64,000 nt of DNA, taken from contig CAWAZD010000017.1 of the NCBI GenBank assembly GCA_963786395.1, positions 62,001-126,000 of the forward strand. The letters run 5' to 3'. The position numbers and the translations under genes are program-made. This document shows positions 7,137-17,957 of this stretch, piece after piece (the first letter of the stretch is position 1; each line of letters begins with the position of its first letter). Source of the DNA: Fen-1301 sp963786395 (GTDB lineage Bacteria; Bacteroidota; Ignavibacteria; Ignavibacteriales; Ignavibacteriaceae). The notes beneath the pieces were generated by a model, which worked only from the letters and a program-made list of their open reading frames with translations, had not been told where the DNA came from and searched no databases.

Positions 7137-10100
7137 TTATTTCAAAAGAACCATTTTTATTGTCTTAATGTTTGAACCGGAGATAACCCTGAATATGTAC
7201 GTACCGCTTGATACTTTACTTCCGTTGTTATTATCTCCATTCCAATTTACATTGAAAGTACCTGCATTCTTGTATCCATTTACTAAAGCCTTTACTTCCT
7301 GGCCTAACATGTCATAGACTTTAATAGAAACATTCGCGGCACTTGGTAACCCATACTTTATTGTTGTTGTCGGGTTAAACGGATTAGGATAATTCTGACT
7401 AACTACGAAAGTCTTAGGTATTAGGCTTGATTCATTATCAACTGCTGTAACTCCTGCAACTACAAAGGAACCTGTCTTTGATGCAATTGAAGTAGTACCA
7501 TCGGATTTTTTTGATTTAACCATCCAGTAATATGTCGCACCTTGATTCAAATTTTCTACCTTATAATGCAGGGCATTAATGTCACTAAGTGAAACTGCAT
7601 TGGACATATCCGAAGAAGTGGAATAAATTAAAACATAATGTTGATCAGATCCCGCTGTTGGCAAGTACCAGAATAATTCCGGAGAAGAAGTATTGACTGT
7701 AACTAAATTTGTCGGGCTACCCGTAATAGGTTGTACAGGAGCATTATTAGCTACCATCGTAAACAATGCCGGATCAGACCAATCAGATTTTGTTGTACCA
7801 TTAGTAGATCTTACTCTCCAGGCATATTGAACTCCATCCGTCAGAGAAGTAGTAGTTAAAGACTTTGTTGCTGAAGTTGTAAATATACCATCTGCGGGCC
7901 ATGGATCACTTGCAGGTTTACATTGAATTTCATAAGTCAAGCCCGTGCCGCTACTACTCAAATACCAGAATAACGTCGGTGGATTTGTATATTGTGTAGT
8001 ATTACCGATAGGCCAACTTGCTATTGGTTGAACTGGCCCGCCAGTACTTGTTGCCATCGTAAATAATGCATAATCTGACCAAACAGATTTTATTGCACCA
8101 TTAGTAGATCTTACTCTCCATGCATATTGAACTCCACCAATCAGAGAAGTAGTAGTAAAAGACATTGTTGCTGAAGTTTGAAATATTCCATCAGCGGGCC
8201 ATGGATCACTTGCAGGTACATATTGAATTTCATAAGTCAACCCTGTGCCGCCAATACTCAAATACCAGGTTAATATCGGTGGGTTTGTGTATTGTGTGGT
8301 ATTGCCGATAGGCCAGCTTGCTATTGGTTGAACAGGCCCACCAGTACTTGCAGCCATTGTAAACAATGCCTGATCAGACCAAACAGATTTTGTTGTACCA
8401 TTACTGGATCTTACTCTCCAGGCATATTGAAATCCACCAGTCAGAGAAGAAGTAGTAAACGACATTGTTGCAGAAGTTACAAATATACCATCAGCCGGCC
8501 ATGGATCACTTGCAAGTTTAGATTGAATTTCATAAGTCAACCCTGGGCCGCCACTACCCAAATACCAGGATAATGTCGGTGGATTTGTATATTGTGTTGC
8601 ATTCCCAATAGGCCAGCTTGCTATTGGTTGAACAGGCCCGCCAGCACTTGCTACCATTGTAAACAATGCTTGATCAGACCATACAGATTTTGTTGTACCA
8701 TTAGTAGATCTTACTCTCCAGGCATATTGAACACCACCAGTCAGAGAAGTAGTAATGAAAGACGTTGTTAATGAAGTTACAAATATACCATCAGCGGGCC
8801 ATGTATCACTTGCCAGTTTATATTGAATTTCATAAGTCAACCCGGTGCCGCTACTACTCAAATACCAGGATAATGTCGGCGGGTTTGTATATTGTGTCCC
8901 ATTCTCGATAGGCCAACTTGCTATTGGTTGAACAGGTCCGCCAGTACTTGCTGCCATCGTAAACAATGCATAATCTGACCAAACAGATTTTGAAATACCA
9001 TTTGTAGATCTTACTCGCCATGCATATTGAACCCCAGCGTTCAGAGAAGGAGTCGCATAAGACATCATTGCTGAAGTTGCAAATGTATTATCATCCGGCC
9101 AGGGAGCAGTTGCTACTACATATTGGATTTCATAAGTCAAACCTGTACTACTAGTACCTATATACCAGCTAAATGTCGGTGGGTTTGTATATTGTGTTGG
9201 ATTTCCTATAGGCCAACTAAGAAAAGGTACAGGTGTTGGTAATAATGGAGTTCCGAAATAAAGGGCACTAATGCATTCGCCATCAACTTCAGGATAGGTT
9301 GTGCTGCCATAAAGCCAGGCCCCGGTCTGATCCTGAGTAGTTGAAAGATAATAACATGCACTGTTAATGTTAAATTGATAAGTTGACTTGTTATAATTAG
9401 CCAATGACATGATAACATAAGCAGTTGTCTGCCAATCATCATCAGTAAAAGTAGTTTCTGTATGAGCACCATAACTATAACTGTAAGCTCCACGTACTGG
9501 TCCCGAATTAAATCTGCAGGCATTTAAAATAGTAATTAACCCGGGTAATTCATCTGTATGTATACCAGATGATACAAACGCATCCATTATACCTGAAATT
9601 CCAAGTGTATACCACTGGAAATTTAAATTAGTGTATGTTTTGTCCCATCCATTGTTTTGTGAATCGTATGGTTTGAAATAACCGGGTGTACCAGTATAAC
9701 TGTCTTTGTAAATAACCTCGGCTATATCAATTGCGTCCTGATGATAATGATAAGAACCCCCCACAAATTTTGAGGATAACATCTGGGCTGCTACTGCATA
9801 TGCGCCTAGATCCCAAGGAATAATTCCATTTGTGAGGCCCCCAGCAGCGCGATCATCTCTTGACCATTCTGCAAACGATGTTGCTGTTCCACCATGAGCT
9901 ACCAAATCAGCATCATATTTAGACTTTGCAGCGTCTTTATAGGCAGTTCCTGTAACTCCAGGTAAATCTTGAAATAATAAAAGTAACTTTATGGCGCCAG
10001 CATCATGCACTGTTGCATCTGACTTCATCCGGTCGCAAGCATTTTTTAAAGCAGTTTTATATGAGGCATTGTTTGTTCTTAAATATGCATAATAAAGACC

Positions 10101-10433
10101 CAATCCGGTTGTCCCATATAAATTAGGTTCGGATACAGAACTTGAATGTGCATATGGAGTAATATTAGTCCAATCCCAGCCAAAGTCTGATGAAGATTGA
10201 ACACTTAAAAGAAAATCAGCAGCCTTGCTCATTGAATTATCAAAGTTCACAACATAACCCGAGGTAAGCGTTTTACTTGGCATTTTTAGCTTCGTAATCT
10301 TATTAGAATTGGTTAAATGTGAAATGACTGAACCTCTGGAAGCAACCAGAGACTGTGGAAATGAATTAACCCCGAACATACAATAAATAAATATTGCTAG
10401 AACGAACCTCAAGATAGTTACTCTTGATTTCAT
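7137..10433 (-). CDS. T9SS-secreted protein: alpha/alpha-toroid-like N-domain, fibronectin-III-like repeats, sorting domain
   Basis: A 1098-aa protein with an N-terminal hydrophobic leader (residues 6-25). Residues about 50-395 are helical and rich in 'GLGLYYAYLRTNNASYKTAL'-type repeats, like the alpha/alpha toroids of terpene-cyclase or polysaccharide-lyase folds; I cannot name the activity. Five 100-residue repeats (about 398-898) follow, each with SWPIGN-TQYTNPP, GLTYEIQY, QYAWRVRSTNG and KSVWSD-ALFTM, typical of fibronectin-III-like surface modules, then one diverged copy. Residues about 1010-1098 are a T9SS type A sorting domain with QNYPNPFNPTTTIKYGLP and SGTYIFRV. It is probably exported across the outer membrane and anchored or released there. 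The repeats are nearly identical at DNA level. Confidence 0.85.
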   Translation of the reverse strand: MKSRVTILRFVLAIFIYCMFGVNSFPQSLVASRGSVISHLTNSNKITKLKMPSKTLTSGYVVNFDNSMSKAADFLLSVQSSSDFGWDWTNITPYAHSSSVSEPNLYGTTGLGLYYAYLRTNNASYKTALKNACDRMKSDATVHDAGAIKLLLLFQDLPGVTGTAYKDAAKSKYDADLVAHGGTATSFAEWSRDDRAAGGLTNGIIPWDLGAYAVAAQMLSSKFVGGSYHYHQDAIDIAEVIYKDSYTGTPGYFKPYDSQNNGWDKTYTNLNFQWYTLGISGIMDAFVSSGIHTDELPGLITILNACRFNSGPVRGAYSYSYGAHTETTFTDDDWQTTAYVIMSLANYNKSTYQFNINSACYYLSTTQDQTGAWLYGSTTYPEVDGECISALYFGTPLLPTPVPFLSWPIGNPTQYTNPPTFSWYIGTSSTGLTYEIQYVVATAPWPDDNTFATSAMMSYATPSLNAGVQYAWRVRSTNGISKSVWSDYALFTMAASTGGPVQPIASWPIENGTQYTNPPTLSWYLSSSGTGLTYEIQYKLASDTWPADGIFVTSLTTSFITTSLTGGVQYAWRVRSTNGTTKSVWSDQALFTMVASAGGPVQPIASWPIGNATQYTNPPTLSWYLGSGGPGLTYEIQSKLASDPWPADGIFVTSATMSFTTSSLTGGFQYAWRVRSSNGTTKSVWSDQALFTMAASTGGPVQPIASWPIGNTTQYTNPPILTWYLSIGGTGLTYEIQYVPASDPWPADGIFQTSATMSFTTTSLIGGVQYAWRVRSTNGAIKSVWSDYALFTMATSTGGPVQPIASWPIGNTTQYTNPPTLFWYLSSSGTGLTYEIQCKPASDPWPADGIFTTSATKSLTTTSLTDGVQYAWRVRSTNGTTKSDWSDPALFTMVANNAPVQPITGSPTNLVTVNTSSPELFWYLPTAGSDQHYVLIYSTSSDMSNAVSLSDINALHYKVENLNQGATYYWMVKSKKSDGTTSIASKTGSFVVAGVTAVDNESSLIPKTFVVSQNYPNPFNPTTTIKYGLPSAANVSIKVYDMLGQEVKALVNGYKNAGTFNVNWNGDNNNGSKVSSGTYIFRVISGSNIKTIKMVLLK
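7741..9240 (-). repeat. five tandem 300-bp coding repeats
   Basis: The segment GATAGGCCA(A/G)CTTGCTATTG recurs at 8007, 8307, 8607 and 8907, and a diverged copy at 9207, so the period is exactly 300 bp with no indels. The units encode the 100-residue fibronectin-like modules. Silent positions are also largely conserved, which indicates recent duplication or gene conversion. Confidence 0.93.
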
Positions 10434-10795
10434 AGGTCCCTCACTTATATTTCGAAAATAGAATAGTTTAAAGCTAATTACATATCTGCAATTTTACACA
10501 TTAACTTAATACTATCAATGATTATTCTATAAAGGAGCAGAATCATCGACTAACGGTAATCAATTGTAATAAAAAGGACAGAATTCGCAAATCAGAGCTT
10601 AAAGAAGCAAGCAACAGAAACAGTTCATGCCTAAATTATACGATATAGTAAGGATATCAGAATTTCCGGCAAACAGAAAATATTAAATAGTTACCAAGCG
10701 AAAGTAAAATAATGAGAAGAAATGATAAGGTCAACAAAAAAGATACAATTTTAACAGAAAAATATAAGATAAGGATTTATTTAATTTACATAGCC
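10434..10795. other. intergenic region, no gene seen
   Basis: 362 AT-rich bases between two minus-strand T9SS genes. The part next to 10433 should hold the promoter of the large repeat protein. I see no open frame with a plausible start and ribosome site, no strong hairpin and no member of the dispersed repeat families. Confidence 0.6.
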
Positions 10796-11959
10796 TTATT
10801 TCAATAATATCATCTTTCTTGCTGCTATGCATTCTTTCCCGTTCCTTCCTGACGTTTCAAGTTTGTATATGTAAATTCCTGATGGAAGTTTCGAGCCATC
10901 GAATTTGACCAAATGCACTCCTGCGCTCAATTCTCCTTTTACCAATTCGGCTACCTCCTGCCCCAAAAGATTAAAAACTCTAATGGATACTTTTGAATTT
11001 GAAGCCAAATTAAAAGTAATCGTTGTGCTTGGATTAAAAGGATTAGGATAATTCTGCATTAACTTATAACTGGTTGATGGTTTATCATCTTTCTTTATCC
11101 CAACCGGTGCATCCCCAAGTACATAACCTGTTAAAGCATAATTCTGATAATTTAATAGTAGAACTGATGAATTATTTATCACACAAACTTCAGCCCCTCC
11201 GGCTATACCTATAAGTGATTCTGAACCTGTTTGCATTGTTAAAGGACCAAAACGATATTTGGCAATTGTATCTCCTGTAGCGGGATTTACTTTCCACAAA
11301 TTGTTGTATGGGTCTAAAGTAGTCCCTTGACCCCAAACCCATAAAACCGGACCTTCTTCCTTAATATTTGAATATGCTAATCCGTATTTGAGCTTTAGCG
11401 CATTTGTTCCCGGCAAAACTCTTATTATAGCTCCTGTTACAGCATCACAGAGAATTATGTTATCATTATATGTACAAACATAAAAACCATTTTCATCAGG
11501 AGTAAATGCAATTGCCCTTGCAACAGCAGGGTCACTTAAAATCAAACTACCTATTGATATACCATCAGCATCAAAAATGTTTACCGTATTCGTGGCTGTT
11601 CCGCCATAAAGATATTGTCCGTCGGTCGCAAGATCTCGAACTGAACCAACATAAGTAATTGAATCTAAAAAGGAATTGGGTCCTTCCCATCCGCCGTCAT
11701 AACGGTAAATAAATGGCACGTTCCATTTGTTGAAATAAAATTTATCCTGAAAATACATTGCTCCTACAGAACCACTATTGATCCCGGGATCACCAACGTT
11801 CTCAAAATTCCAATTGAACAAAGTGGGATATGTCCAATTTGAACCTGGTATTGTATCCGGATGCATCGAAATATTTCTTGGCGGGCAACTGTCCTGAGCA
11901 TAAATTGTTGTATAAGCTGCAACTACTACCGAAACTAACAATAAACTAATTTTATCCAT
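10796..11959 (-). CDS. T9SS-secreted beta-propeller-like protein
   Basis: A 387-aa protein with a clear signal peptide (MDKISLLLVSVVVAAYTTIY then AQ, cleavage about 21/22). The middle (about 50-285) has repeated short segments such as RDLATDGQYLYGGT and ARAIAFTPDENGFYV, typical of propeller blades that bind or sense ligands. The last ~85 residues form a T9SS sorting domain with QNYPNPFNPSTTITF, VFNLLGQEV and SGIYIYKLE. No catalytic motif is visible. It stands alone, with 362 and 219 base gaps on its sides. Confidence 0.82.
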   Translation of the reverse strand: MDKISLLLVSVVVAAYTTIYAQDSCPPRNISMHPDTIPGSNWTYPTLFNWNFENVGDPGINSGSVGAMYFQDKFYFNKWNVPFIYRYDGGWEGPNSFLDSITYVGSVRDLATDGQYLYGGTATNTVNIFDADGISIGSLILSDPAVARAIAFTPDENGFYVCTYNDNIILCDAVTGAIIRVLPGTNALKLKYGLAYSNIKEEGPVLWVWGQGTTLDPYNNLWKVNPATGDTIAKYRFGPLTMQTGSESLIGIAGGAEVCVINNSSVLLLNYQNYALTGYVLGDAPVGIKKDDKPSTSYKLMQNYPNPFNPSTTITFNLASNSKVSIRVFNLLGQEVAELVKGELSAGVHLVKFDGSKLPSGIYIYKLETSGRNGKECIAARKMILLK

Positions 11960-12178
11960 ACAACACTCTTAATTAGTTATATAAAAAACGATTAACATAT
12001 ACTGTATCATTAGAAATTTCTCTGTAATGATGTTGATGTTAATCCGATATAATCTTTGAGCGTGTATTAAAAACAGAATGAGTAAAGTGAAACCGCAATA
12101 AACCTTAATATATCACTATAACATTATAAAAAAATCTTAATTAAATCAAGTTTAATGTATAAATGTTAATAAAAATGC

Positions 12179-12703
12179 TTACTGCCTGAAACCAAATCCG
12201 GATGTTTCTTTTTTGGATAATATATCATTCTTTTTGAGAGAAACAGATTCAAGTTCTTTTTTATAATCTATCACCTTCTTAAGCAAATCCGGGTTACCTG
12301 CTGCAATAATTTGTACAGCCAGCAGACCTGCATTCTTTGCCTGGTTGATTGCTACAGTGGCAACGGGAACTCCACCCGGCATCTGAACAATTGAAAGGAG
12401 TGAATCAAGACCATCGAGAGATTTGGATTTAATTGGAACACCGATAACAGGTAATGGTGAATACGCGGCAATCATTCCCGGCAGATGAGCTGATCCTCCG
12501 GCGCCCGCAATGATTACTTTAATTCCCCTCTCATGCGCTTTAACAGCATAATCTGCCATAAACTTTGGTGTACGATGCGCTGACACAATTTTAATCTCAT
12601 ACCCAATGCTGAATTCTATTAATATTTCAGCAGCATCATTCATAATTGGAAGATCAGTGTCGCTGCCCATTACTATTCCGACTATTGGTTTTGAATCGCT
12701 CAT
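12179..12703 (-). CDS. purE: N5-carboxyaminoimidazole ribonucleotide mutase PurE
   Basis: A 174-aa class I PurE that converts N5-CAIR to CAIR in purine synthesis. The signature GIVMGSDTDLPIM (residues 9-21), the SAHRTP loop (41-46) holding the active-site His, and AGAGGSAHLPGMIA (65-78) are all present. It follows purK by 10 bases, as expected for the two-step carboxylation route. The C-terminus carries a polar extension of about 15 residues after the family core. Confidence 0.97.
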   Translation of the reverse strand: MSDSKPIVGIVMGSDTDLPIMNDAAEILIEFSIGYEIKIVSAHRTPKFMADYAVKAHERGIKVIIAGAGGSAHLPGMIAAYSPLPVIGVPIKSKSLDGLDSLLSIVQMPGGVPVATVAINQAKNAGLLAVQIIAAGNPDLLKKVIDYKKELESVSLKKNDILSKKETSGFGFRQ

Positions 12704-12713
12704 TTTTATTTAC

Positions 12714-13862
12714 CTATATAATAATTTTTCTTTTACTGTTATTAGCTATTTTAATGATTGAATTTAAGTCATCACCACAAACTGTTATGTGCCCCATTTT
12801 CCTTCCCGGTCGAGAGAATTCTTTCCCATAGATGTGAAGATGGATCTGGTCATTCTTTAAAGCAGGAATATAAAGATCCTCTAAATCATCCCCGCCCTCT
12901 TTTCCAAGCAGGTTTACCATTACAGCAAATTTGCTTACCATATCAGTTTTCCCCAACGGAAGATCCAGAATAGACCTGATATGATTTTCAAACTGGGATG
13001 TAATACAAGCTTCAATTGTATAATGCCCTGAATTATGCGGTCTTGGGGCAATTTCATTTACTAATAAATTATCTTCTTTATCAAGGAATAATTCAACTCC
13101 GAATAAACCATACCCCTTTACAGTATTTACAGATTCAACCGCTATTTCTTTGGCTCTGTTTGATAGTTTCCTGCTGATCCGCGCTGGCGCTATTACTGTA
13201 TTACAAATATGATCTTTTTGAATTGTCTCAACTACAGGATAAGACCTTGTTTCATTTTTACTTCTTACAACCATTACAGCAAGTTCCATTTGGAAATCCA
13301 CAAACTGCTCTGCAAACAAATCGGATTTTCTTAATGAGAGCTTCTTCATTCCCTCTTCAAATGACTTCCTGGAATTGACTGTATAATTACCATAACCATC
13401 ATAACCCATTACTCTTGATTTGAGTATGAACTTCCTGCCTAATCTATCTGAAACAGATTTATAATTATTCGATTTGTCTATTAAAACAAAATCCGCGGTT
13501 GGGATCCCTTTCTTACTGAATGTGTTCTTTTGAATAAATTTATCCTGGATAAAAGAAATGGTTTCAGGAGATGGCGTTACCTTTTTACCAAGGCTTTCAA
13601 CATATTGTAATATTTTATAATCAATGAATTCATTCTCAAGCGTAATTATATCTGACTGCTTCGTATATTTATTTAGAACACTTTTATTATTAACCCATCC
13701 TGCATAATCATATTTAGTTAATTGTCCAGCAGGTGAGTTTAATTCTTTCTCTAAAATGGATACTTCAAATCCCAGTTTATATGCCTGAATGGCTGACATT
13801 CTTGCAAGCTGACCTCCGCCTAAAATACCAATACAGATTTTTTTCCTGTTACTACTTTCCAT
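12714..13862 (-). CDS. purK: N5-carboxyaminoimidazole ribonucleotide synthase PurK
   Basis: A 382-aa ATP-grasp enzyme making N5-CAIR from AIR, bicarbonate and ATP. It has the glycine-rich start ILGGGQLARM (residues 13-22), QDKFIQKNTF in the ATP-grasp lid region, SRVMGYDGYGNY, and the metal-binding end NEIAPRPHNSGHYTIEAC. It lies 10 bases after comEC and 10 before purE in one minus-strand block. All key motifs are intact and the length is normal. Confidence 0.96.
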   Translation of the reverse strand: MESSNRKKICIGILGGGQLARMSAIQAYKLGFEVSILEKELNSPAGQLTKYDYAGWVNNKSVLNKYTKQSDIITLENEFIDYKILQYVESLGKKVTPSPETISFIQDKFIQKNTFSKKGIPTADFVLIDKSNNYKSVSDRLGRKFILKSRVMGYDGYGNYTVNSRKSFEEGMKKLSLRKSDLFAEQFVDFQMELAVMVVRSKNETRSYPVVETIQKDHICNTVIAPARISRKLSNRAKEIAVESVNTVKGYGLFGVELFLDKEDNLLVNEIAPRPHNSGHYTIEACITSQFENHIRSILDLPLGKTDMVSKFAVMVNLLGKEGGDDLEDLYIPALKNDQIHLHIYGKEFSRPGRKMGHITVCGDDLNSIIKIANNSKRKIII

Positions 13863-13872
13863 TATAGTAAAC

Positions 13873-16254
13873 TTAATAAAAATCCCGCCAATTCACAGAA
13901 TACATTGACACACCATCTGACCTCAATAATGCGGCTCCCTGCTTATCTGTCCTCAGAATTTCGGAATTTATATAATGTAATTTAGCAATAACTTCTGGTG
14001 CGGGATGCCTGTATTTGTTTTTCAAACCTGCACTAATAAGCGAAATATTTGGTTTTATTAATTCCAGCATACTAAGGGATGAACCATTTTTGCTGCCATG
14101 ATGTGAAACCTTGAGAACACTGCTTTTAAGTTTATCACCGTAAAAAGTTCTATAATAATCTTCCGCTTTCTTACTAAGATCCCCTGTGAACAGGAAAGAA
14201 GTATTTCCATATGCAATTTTAATAAGCATACTCTTATCGTTATTTGATTTGGTTTTACTAAATCCTGCATAATCGGAGTTTAATATATAAATCCGGGCAT
14301 TGCCTGTTTTTATTATCTGCCTTCTGGGATGATTTACAGGTAGTTTATTTTTCCTCAGGAATGATTCAAAATTAACGTCCCTAGTCAGGATAGTATCCTG
14401 GTCAGGTTTATAAATCCTTTTTATCAGACCTGATTGGATTAATGAAACAAACCCGCTGTAGTGGTCTGCATCGACATGTGAAACAAAACCGTAATCAATG
14501 GACGATATATTAAGGTAATTTAGAAGAGGTTTAACAACCTTCTCTCCATAATCGTATTTCATTGATGTATTACCTGCATCAATTAAAGCAGTTTCTCCAT
14601 CAGGAAATTTAATGAGAAAGGAATCCCCCTGACCGACATCAATCATCATTACATTCAGTTCATTCTTTGTTATTAAATTTTTTTTATCAACCAGTGTGAT
14701 AATATAGAAATCGGCGAAGAGTAACATTATCAGAATTACCTTTGAAAAAATACCAATAAACTTTTTATTCAGGTAAAGGAACAAGATCATAAAAGCATAG
14801 AAAACAACGCTGTCAAATAAAGTAAAATTCCTGATGCGTATAAATGAGTATCCCTCCCCTCCTGAAATATGTATTATAAAATAAAGCAGCTGAATTAGAA
14901 GTGAGTTGACTGTCCCGTAAAAAAGTGCAGCCGCTGGGAAAAAATAAGCAAACACTAACGATGCTAAGCCAACTCCTACTATAAAACCTATGAATGGAAT
15001 AACAATTAAATTAGCCGCGAGTGCAGTCAATGATAATTTGCCGAAGAAATATAGCGTGAAAGGTATAGTCCCTATCTGGGCGCTCAGTGTAAGCGCCCCC
15101 AACTGGCAAAGGACTTGTATAGTTTTACTTTTAATGTTTTTAGTATGCTTATGTAATAATGGATAAAAAACTGCCATAGAAAACACAGCAGCGTACGTAA
15201 GCTGGAACCCTGGGTCATAAATGTAAAAAGGATAAAAAGCCAGGAGTATTAAAGAGGATATTGCCATTGAGTTAATAATATTAGTCGACCTGCCGGTAAT
15301 GTATGCAATAATAACAACTATAGACATTATAACTGCTCTGAATACAGATGCCGACATTCCCGTAATCAAAAGAAAGAATATAATTGACAGTACAGTGAGA
15401 ATTGATTTTGGAATTATATTAAACCTTCCCAAAAGAATAATGCATAATAATACCACGTATTCAACATTTAGACCCGATACCGCAAGGACATGAACAACTC
15501 CCGCATTCACAAATTCCGTCTTAGTCTGATCATTTATCTCGGTTCTGTCAGCTAGAAGAAGACCTTTCATCAATGACGCAGCCTGATAATCATGCCAGGC
15601 AGATAATTTCTCTGCTACACTCTTTCTGAAATTGAATATAAAATTTGAGAATGAACTAGCATTATGATCAGTTATTTGGAAATCTGAAATATTGTAAACA
15701 TTTAGGATCCCGGTTGTCCCGTAAAGATGTAGATAATTGCTGTAATTAAATTCTCCTGGGTTCCTGCCTGTTGATCCTTTTATAAATGTTCCGCAAGCTG
15801 TTATCTTATTACCAGGAGCAATTATTGAATAAAGGGAATCAATGTGCTTATTTTCTATGCCCGTTACTCTGCATATAATATTCACATTACGATGTAAAGT
15901 AATTTTATTTACTATTGCGGAATCAACCTCAATATCAATGCGTAAACCGTCTTTGTTTACCAGATAAACAAATGTAGCCTTTCCGTAAATGGTAAAGTTG
16001 TTTTCCTTTTCTATTTTATCCGCATAGAAATGTCTTTCTGAATATGAGATGTTTGCGGTAATGTTGCCGGCAAGGATGATTGAGAATAATATTAGGATTG
16101 ATAAGTATTCTGAATGCTTTTGGGAAAATAACAAAGACAGCAGTACGGCAAGATAAAAACCTAAGAAGCAATAGAAATTAATTGTTATAAAATGCTGAAG
16201 TAGAATTCCGCTAATAAAGAATACAACAACCCATGTAACAGGATAGTTTTTCAT
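13873..16254 (-). CDS. comEC: ComEC/Rec2-type DNA uptake channel protein
   Basis: A 793-aa inner membrane protein with the three ComEC parts. These are an N-terminal pair of helices with a soluble OB-like DUF4131 region (to about 190), the competence channel domain with HVLAVSGLNVEYV (about 250) and ten or so helices, and a C-terminal metallo-beta-lactamase-like domain with MIDVGQGDSFLI, the metal motif SHVDADHYSG and SHHGSKNGSS. The metal ligands are present, so the nuclease-like domain could be active. It transports single-stranded DNA into the cytoplasm during transformation. It probably shares a transcript with purK and purE. Confidence 0.95.
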   Translation of the reverse strand: MKNYPVTWVVVFFISGILLQHFITINFYCFLGFYLAVLLSLLFSQKHSEYLSILILFSIILAGNITANISYSERHFYADKIEKENNFTIYGKATFVYLVNKDGLRIDIEVDSAIVNKITLHRNVNIICRVTGIENKHIDSLYSIIAPGNKITACGTFIKGSTGRNPGEFNYSNYLHLYGTTGILNVYNISDFQITDHNASSFSNFIFNFRKSVAEKLSAWHDYQAASLMKGLLLADRTEINDQTKTEFVNAGVVHVLAVSGLNVEYVVLLCIILLGRFNIIPKSILTVLSIIFFLLITGMSASVFRAVIMSIVVIIAYITGRSTNIINSMAISSLILLAFYPFYIYDPGFQLTYAAVFSMAVFYPLLHKHTKNIKSKTIQVLCQLGALTLSAQIGTIPFTLYFFGKLSLTALAANLIVIPFIGFIVGVGLASLVFAYFFPAAALFYGTVNSLLIQLLYFIIHISGGEGYSFIRIRNFTLFDSVVFYAFMILFLYLNKKFIGIFSKVILIMLLFADFYIITLVDKKNLITKNELNVMMIDVGQGDSFLIKFPDGETALIDAGNTSMKYDYGEKVVKPLLNYLNISSIDYGFVSHVDADHYSGFVSLIQSGLIKRIYKPDQDTILTRDVNFESFLRKNKLPVNHPRRQIIKTGNARIYILNSDYAGFSKTKSNNDKSMLIKIAYGNTSFLFTGDLSKKAEDYYRTFYGDKLKSSVLKVSHHGSKNGSSLSMLELIKPNISLISAGLKNKYRHPAPEVIAKLHYINSEILRTDKQGAALLRSDGVSMYSVNWRDFY

Positions 16255-16388
16255 AAATTTAAGTCCGCATTACTTAAATCTATAAAAAGAATCTGTATCT
16301 TTCAAGGAGATTCTTAGCTGCGCTCAGAATCCCCTCCCTCATCTTGGATAGGTAAATCTCCGTACTTTTCTAGACGAAGAAAAAATAC

Positions 16389-17957
16389 TCATTTCATCAG
16401 AATCAGCTTTGTACTCTGCTCGAAAACAGTTCTGTCAATAGACGACAAAGCTTTGATATGAAGAATATAAATGCCGCTTGAAATTTGATTACCGTTATTA
16501 TTCTTTCCATCCCATATAATTTCTTTATACCCCAAAGCCTGATTACCACTTATCAAAGTTCTGATTTCCCTCCCGAAAATATCAAAAACAGTTAGTTGAA
16601 CATTTGATTCTTTCGGCAATGTGTACCTAATTGTTGTTGAAGGATTAAACGGATTTGGATAGTTTTGCTGTAAACTATATTCAAGGGGAATTTTATTATC
16701 CTCGTTTATTCCTGTACCTGGAGATGCTAAATTAAAAGTATAACCTTCAATTGAGTACGCATTCCCGCAATGTAATCTGATATAATACTTCCCTACAGAT
16801 GGAATATTGATTGTCATAGGGACATTGCTCATCATCCAGCTATAAGGATCAGGGCCAACAATTGCCATATTTTGATCATACACCCATAGGCGATCATAAT
16901 CTGTCCCCCAATTATAAATCGGGATCCAATTGTTGAGTGCTAAAGTATAACTGCCTGCTGCAGGTGCATTGAAGTAGTAAAAATCCTCATCCCCGGCCAC
17001 ATTCATCGTGCTGTCCATATTGCGCCATTCAAATGCCTGATAAGTAGTGTTTCAAGAGATAGGTTTTGCATTTGGAAAATCATCGTTCGGTTCAAAAACA
17101 TCATTTATTGGAATGAATGACGGAGTCAAAGAATATGGCGTAGTGCTGGATCCTTCGCCGGAATGAAATTGCAGATAATATGTCCCCGCATGGCCAAGAT
17201 TCATTGAAATTATCACTGGAAGGCTATCAGTACCCCCTCCCATCATATAACTATAATATGGATAACCACCTTGTGAGCCAATAGATTGACCATTGCCATT
17301 GTACACATAGAGTTTGTCAAAATCCTGTACCCAACTATACGTTCCAACCCAATTTACCAATTTAAGGGACAGTTGACCAGGTAAATTTAATTGAATTTTA
17401 TACCAATCCTCATCACCCCCTACCTGATTTGTTTTAACTCTCCTCCATTGATAGGCGGTAATTTTCTGCCCGGCTATTAAAGTTGTTGCATTGTATATAT
17501 CATCGTTCAGTTCATAAATATCATTGCAATTTGTACCATCTACACGCAATGTATAATTCTGTGAAGTAACAGTTCCCCAATCTTTGGGTTCGCCTGAATG
17601 AAGATTGATAAAATAAGTACCAGCCTGCCCAACTCTGAAAATAAAACCGCTTGAACCCTCTAACATATGAAATAAATATGGATCTCCTTCAGAGGAAAAT
17701 TCTCCTCTTCCTATCGGCTGTAATGAATCATTGTAGACATATAATCTGTCATAATCCTTTCCCCAATCCCAGGTGGTTAGCCAGTTTCCAATGTGAATAG
17801 TAAACTCTCCGGGATATGGAATATTTATTTGATAACTACATGTACTCGGTGCGTTTTGAGAAAAGTTATAAGTTGTTCCTATTTGAATAGTTGTTTGAGC
17901 GACAACAGTTTCAATTAAGATAAACAAAAACACAATTATAAAGTAATGTTTTTTCAT
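16389..17957 (-). pseudogene. T9SS-secreted protein with repeated pre-peptidase-C-like domains, interrupted by an in-frame TGA
   Basis: A secreted protein with signal peptide (MKKHYFIIVFLFILIETVVA, start chosen at 17957 because GGAG lies 7 bases before it). It has three related domains, each with a '(W/Y)-x-W-x-x-D-(Y/F)-D-(K/R)-L-(Y/W)-V-Y' motif and a 'GTYY(L/I)-x-(L/F)HSGE' type end, similar to PPC export domains. The C-terminus is a T9SS sorting domain with QNYPNPFNPSTTIRY and SGIYILHI. A TGA at 17052-17054 interrupts the frame before the third domain; reading continues in the same frame beyond it. Aligned with the earlier repeat (LIAGQKITAYQWR against IS-stop-NTTYQAFEWR), the TGA replaces Gly. 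A single G-to-T change or read error explains it. Confidence 0.8.

Noticed and set aside
7741..9240. Regular repeats as a CRISPR array or mobile repeat
   Set aside because: The period of 300 bp is exactly 100 codons and every unit is open in one frame; it is a protein repeat.
8292..9523. Open frames within the repeat protein on both strands
   Set aside because: They arise from the repeated DNA of the large T9SS gene and have no independent motifs.
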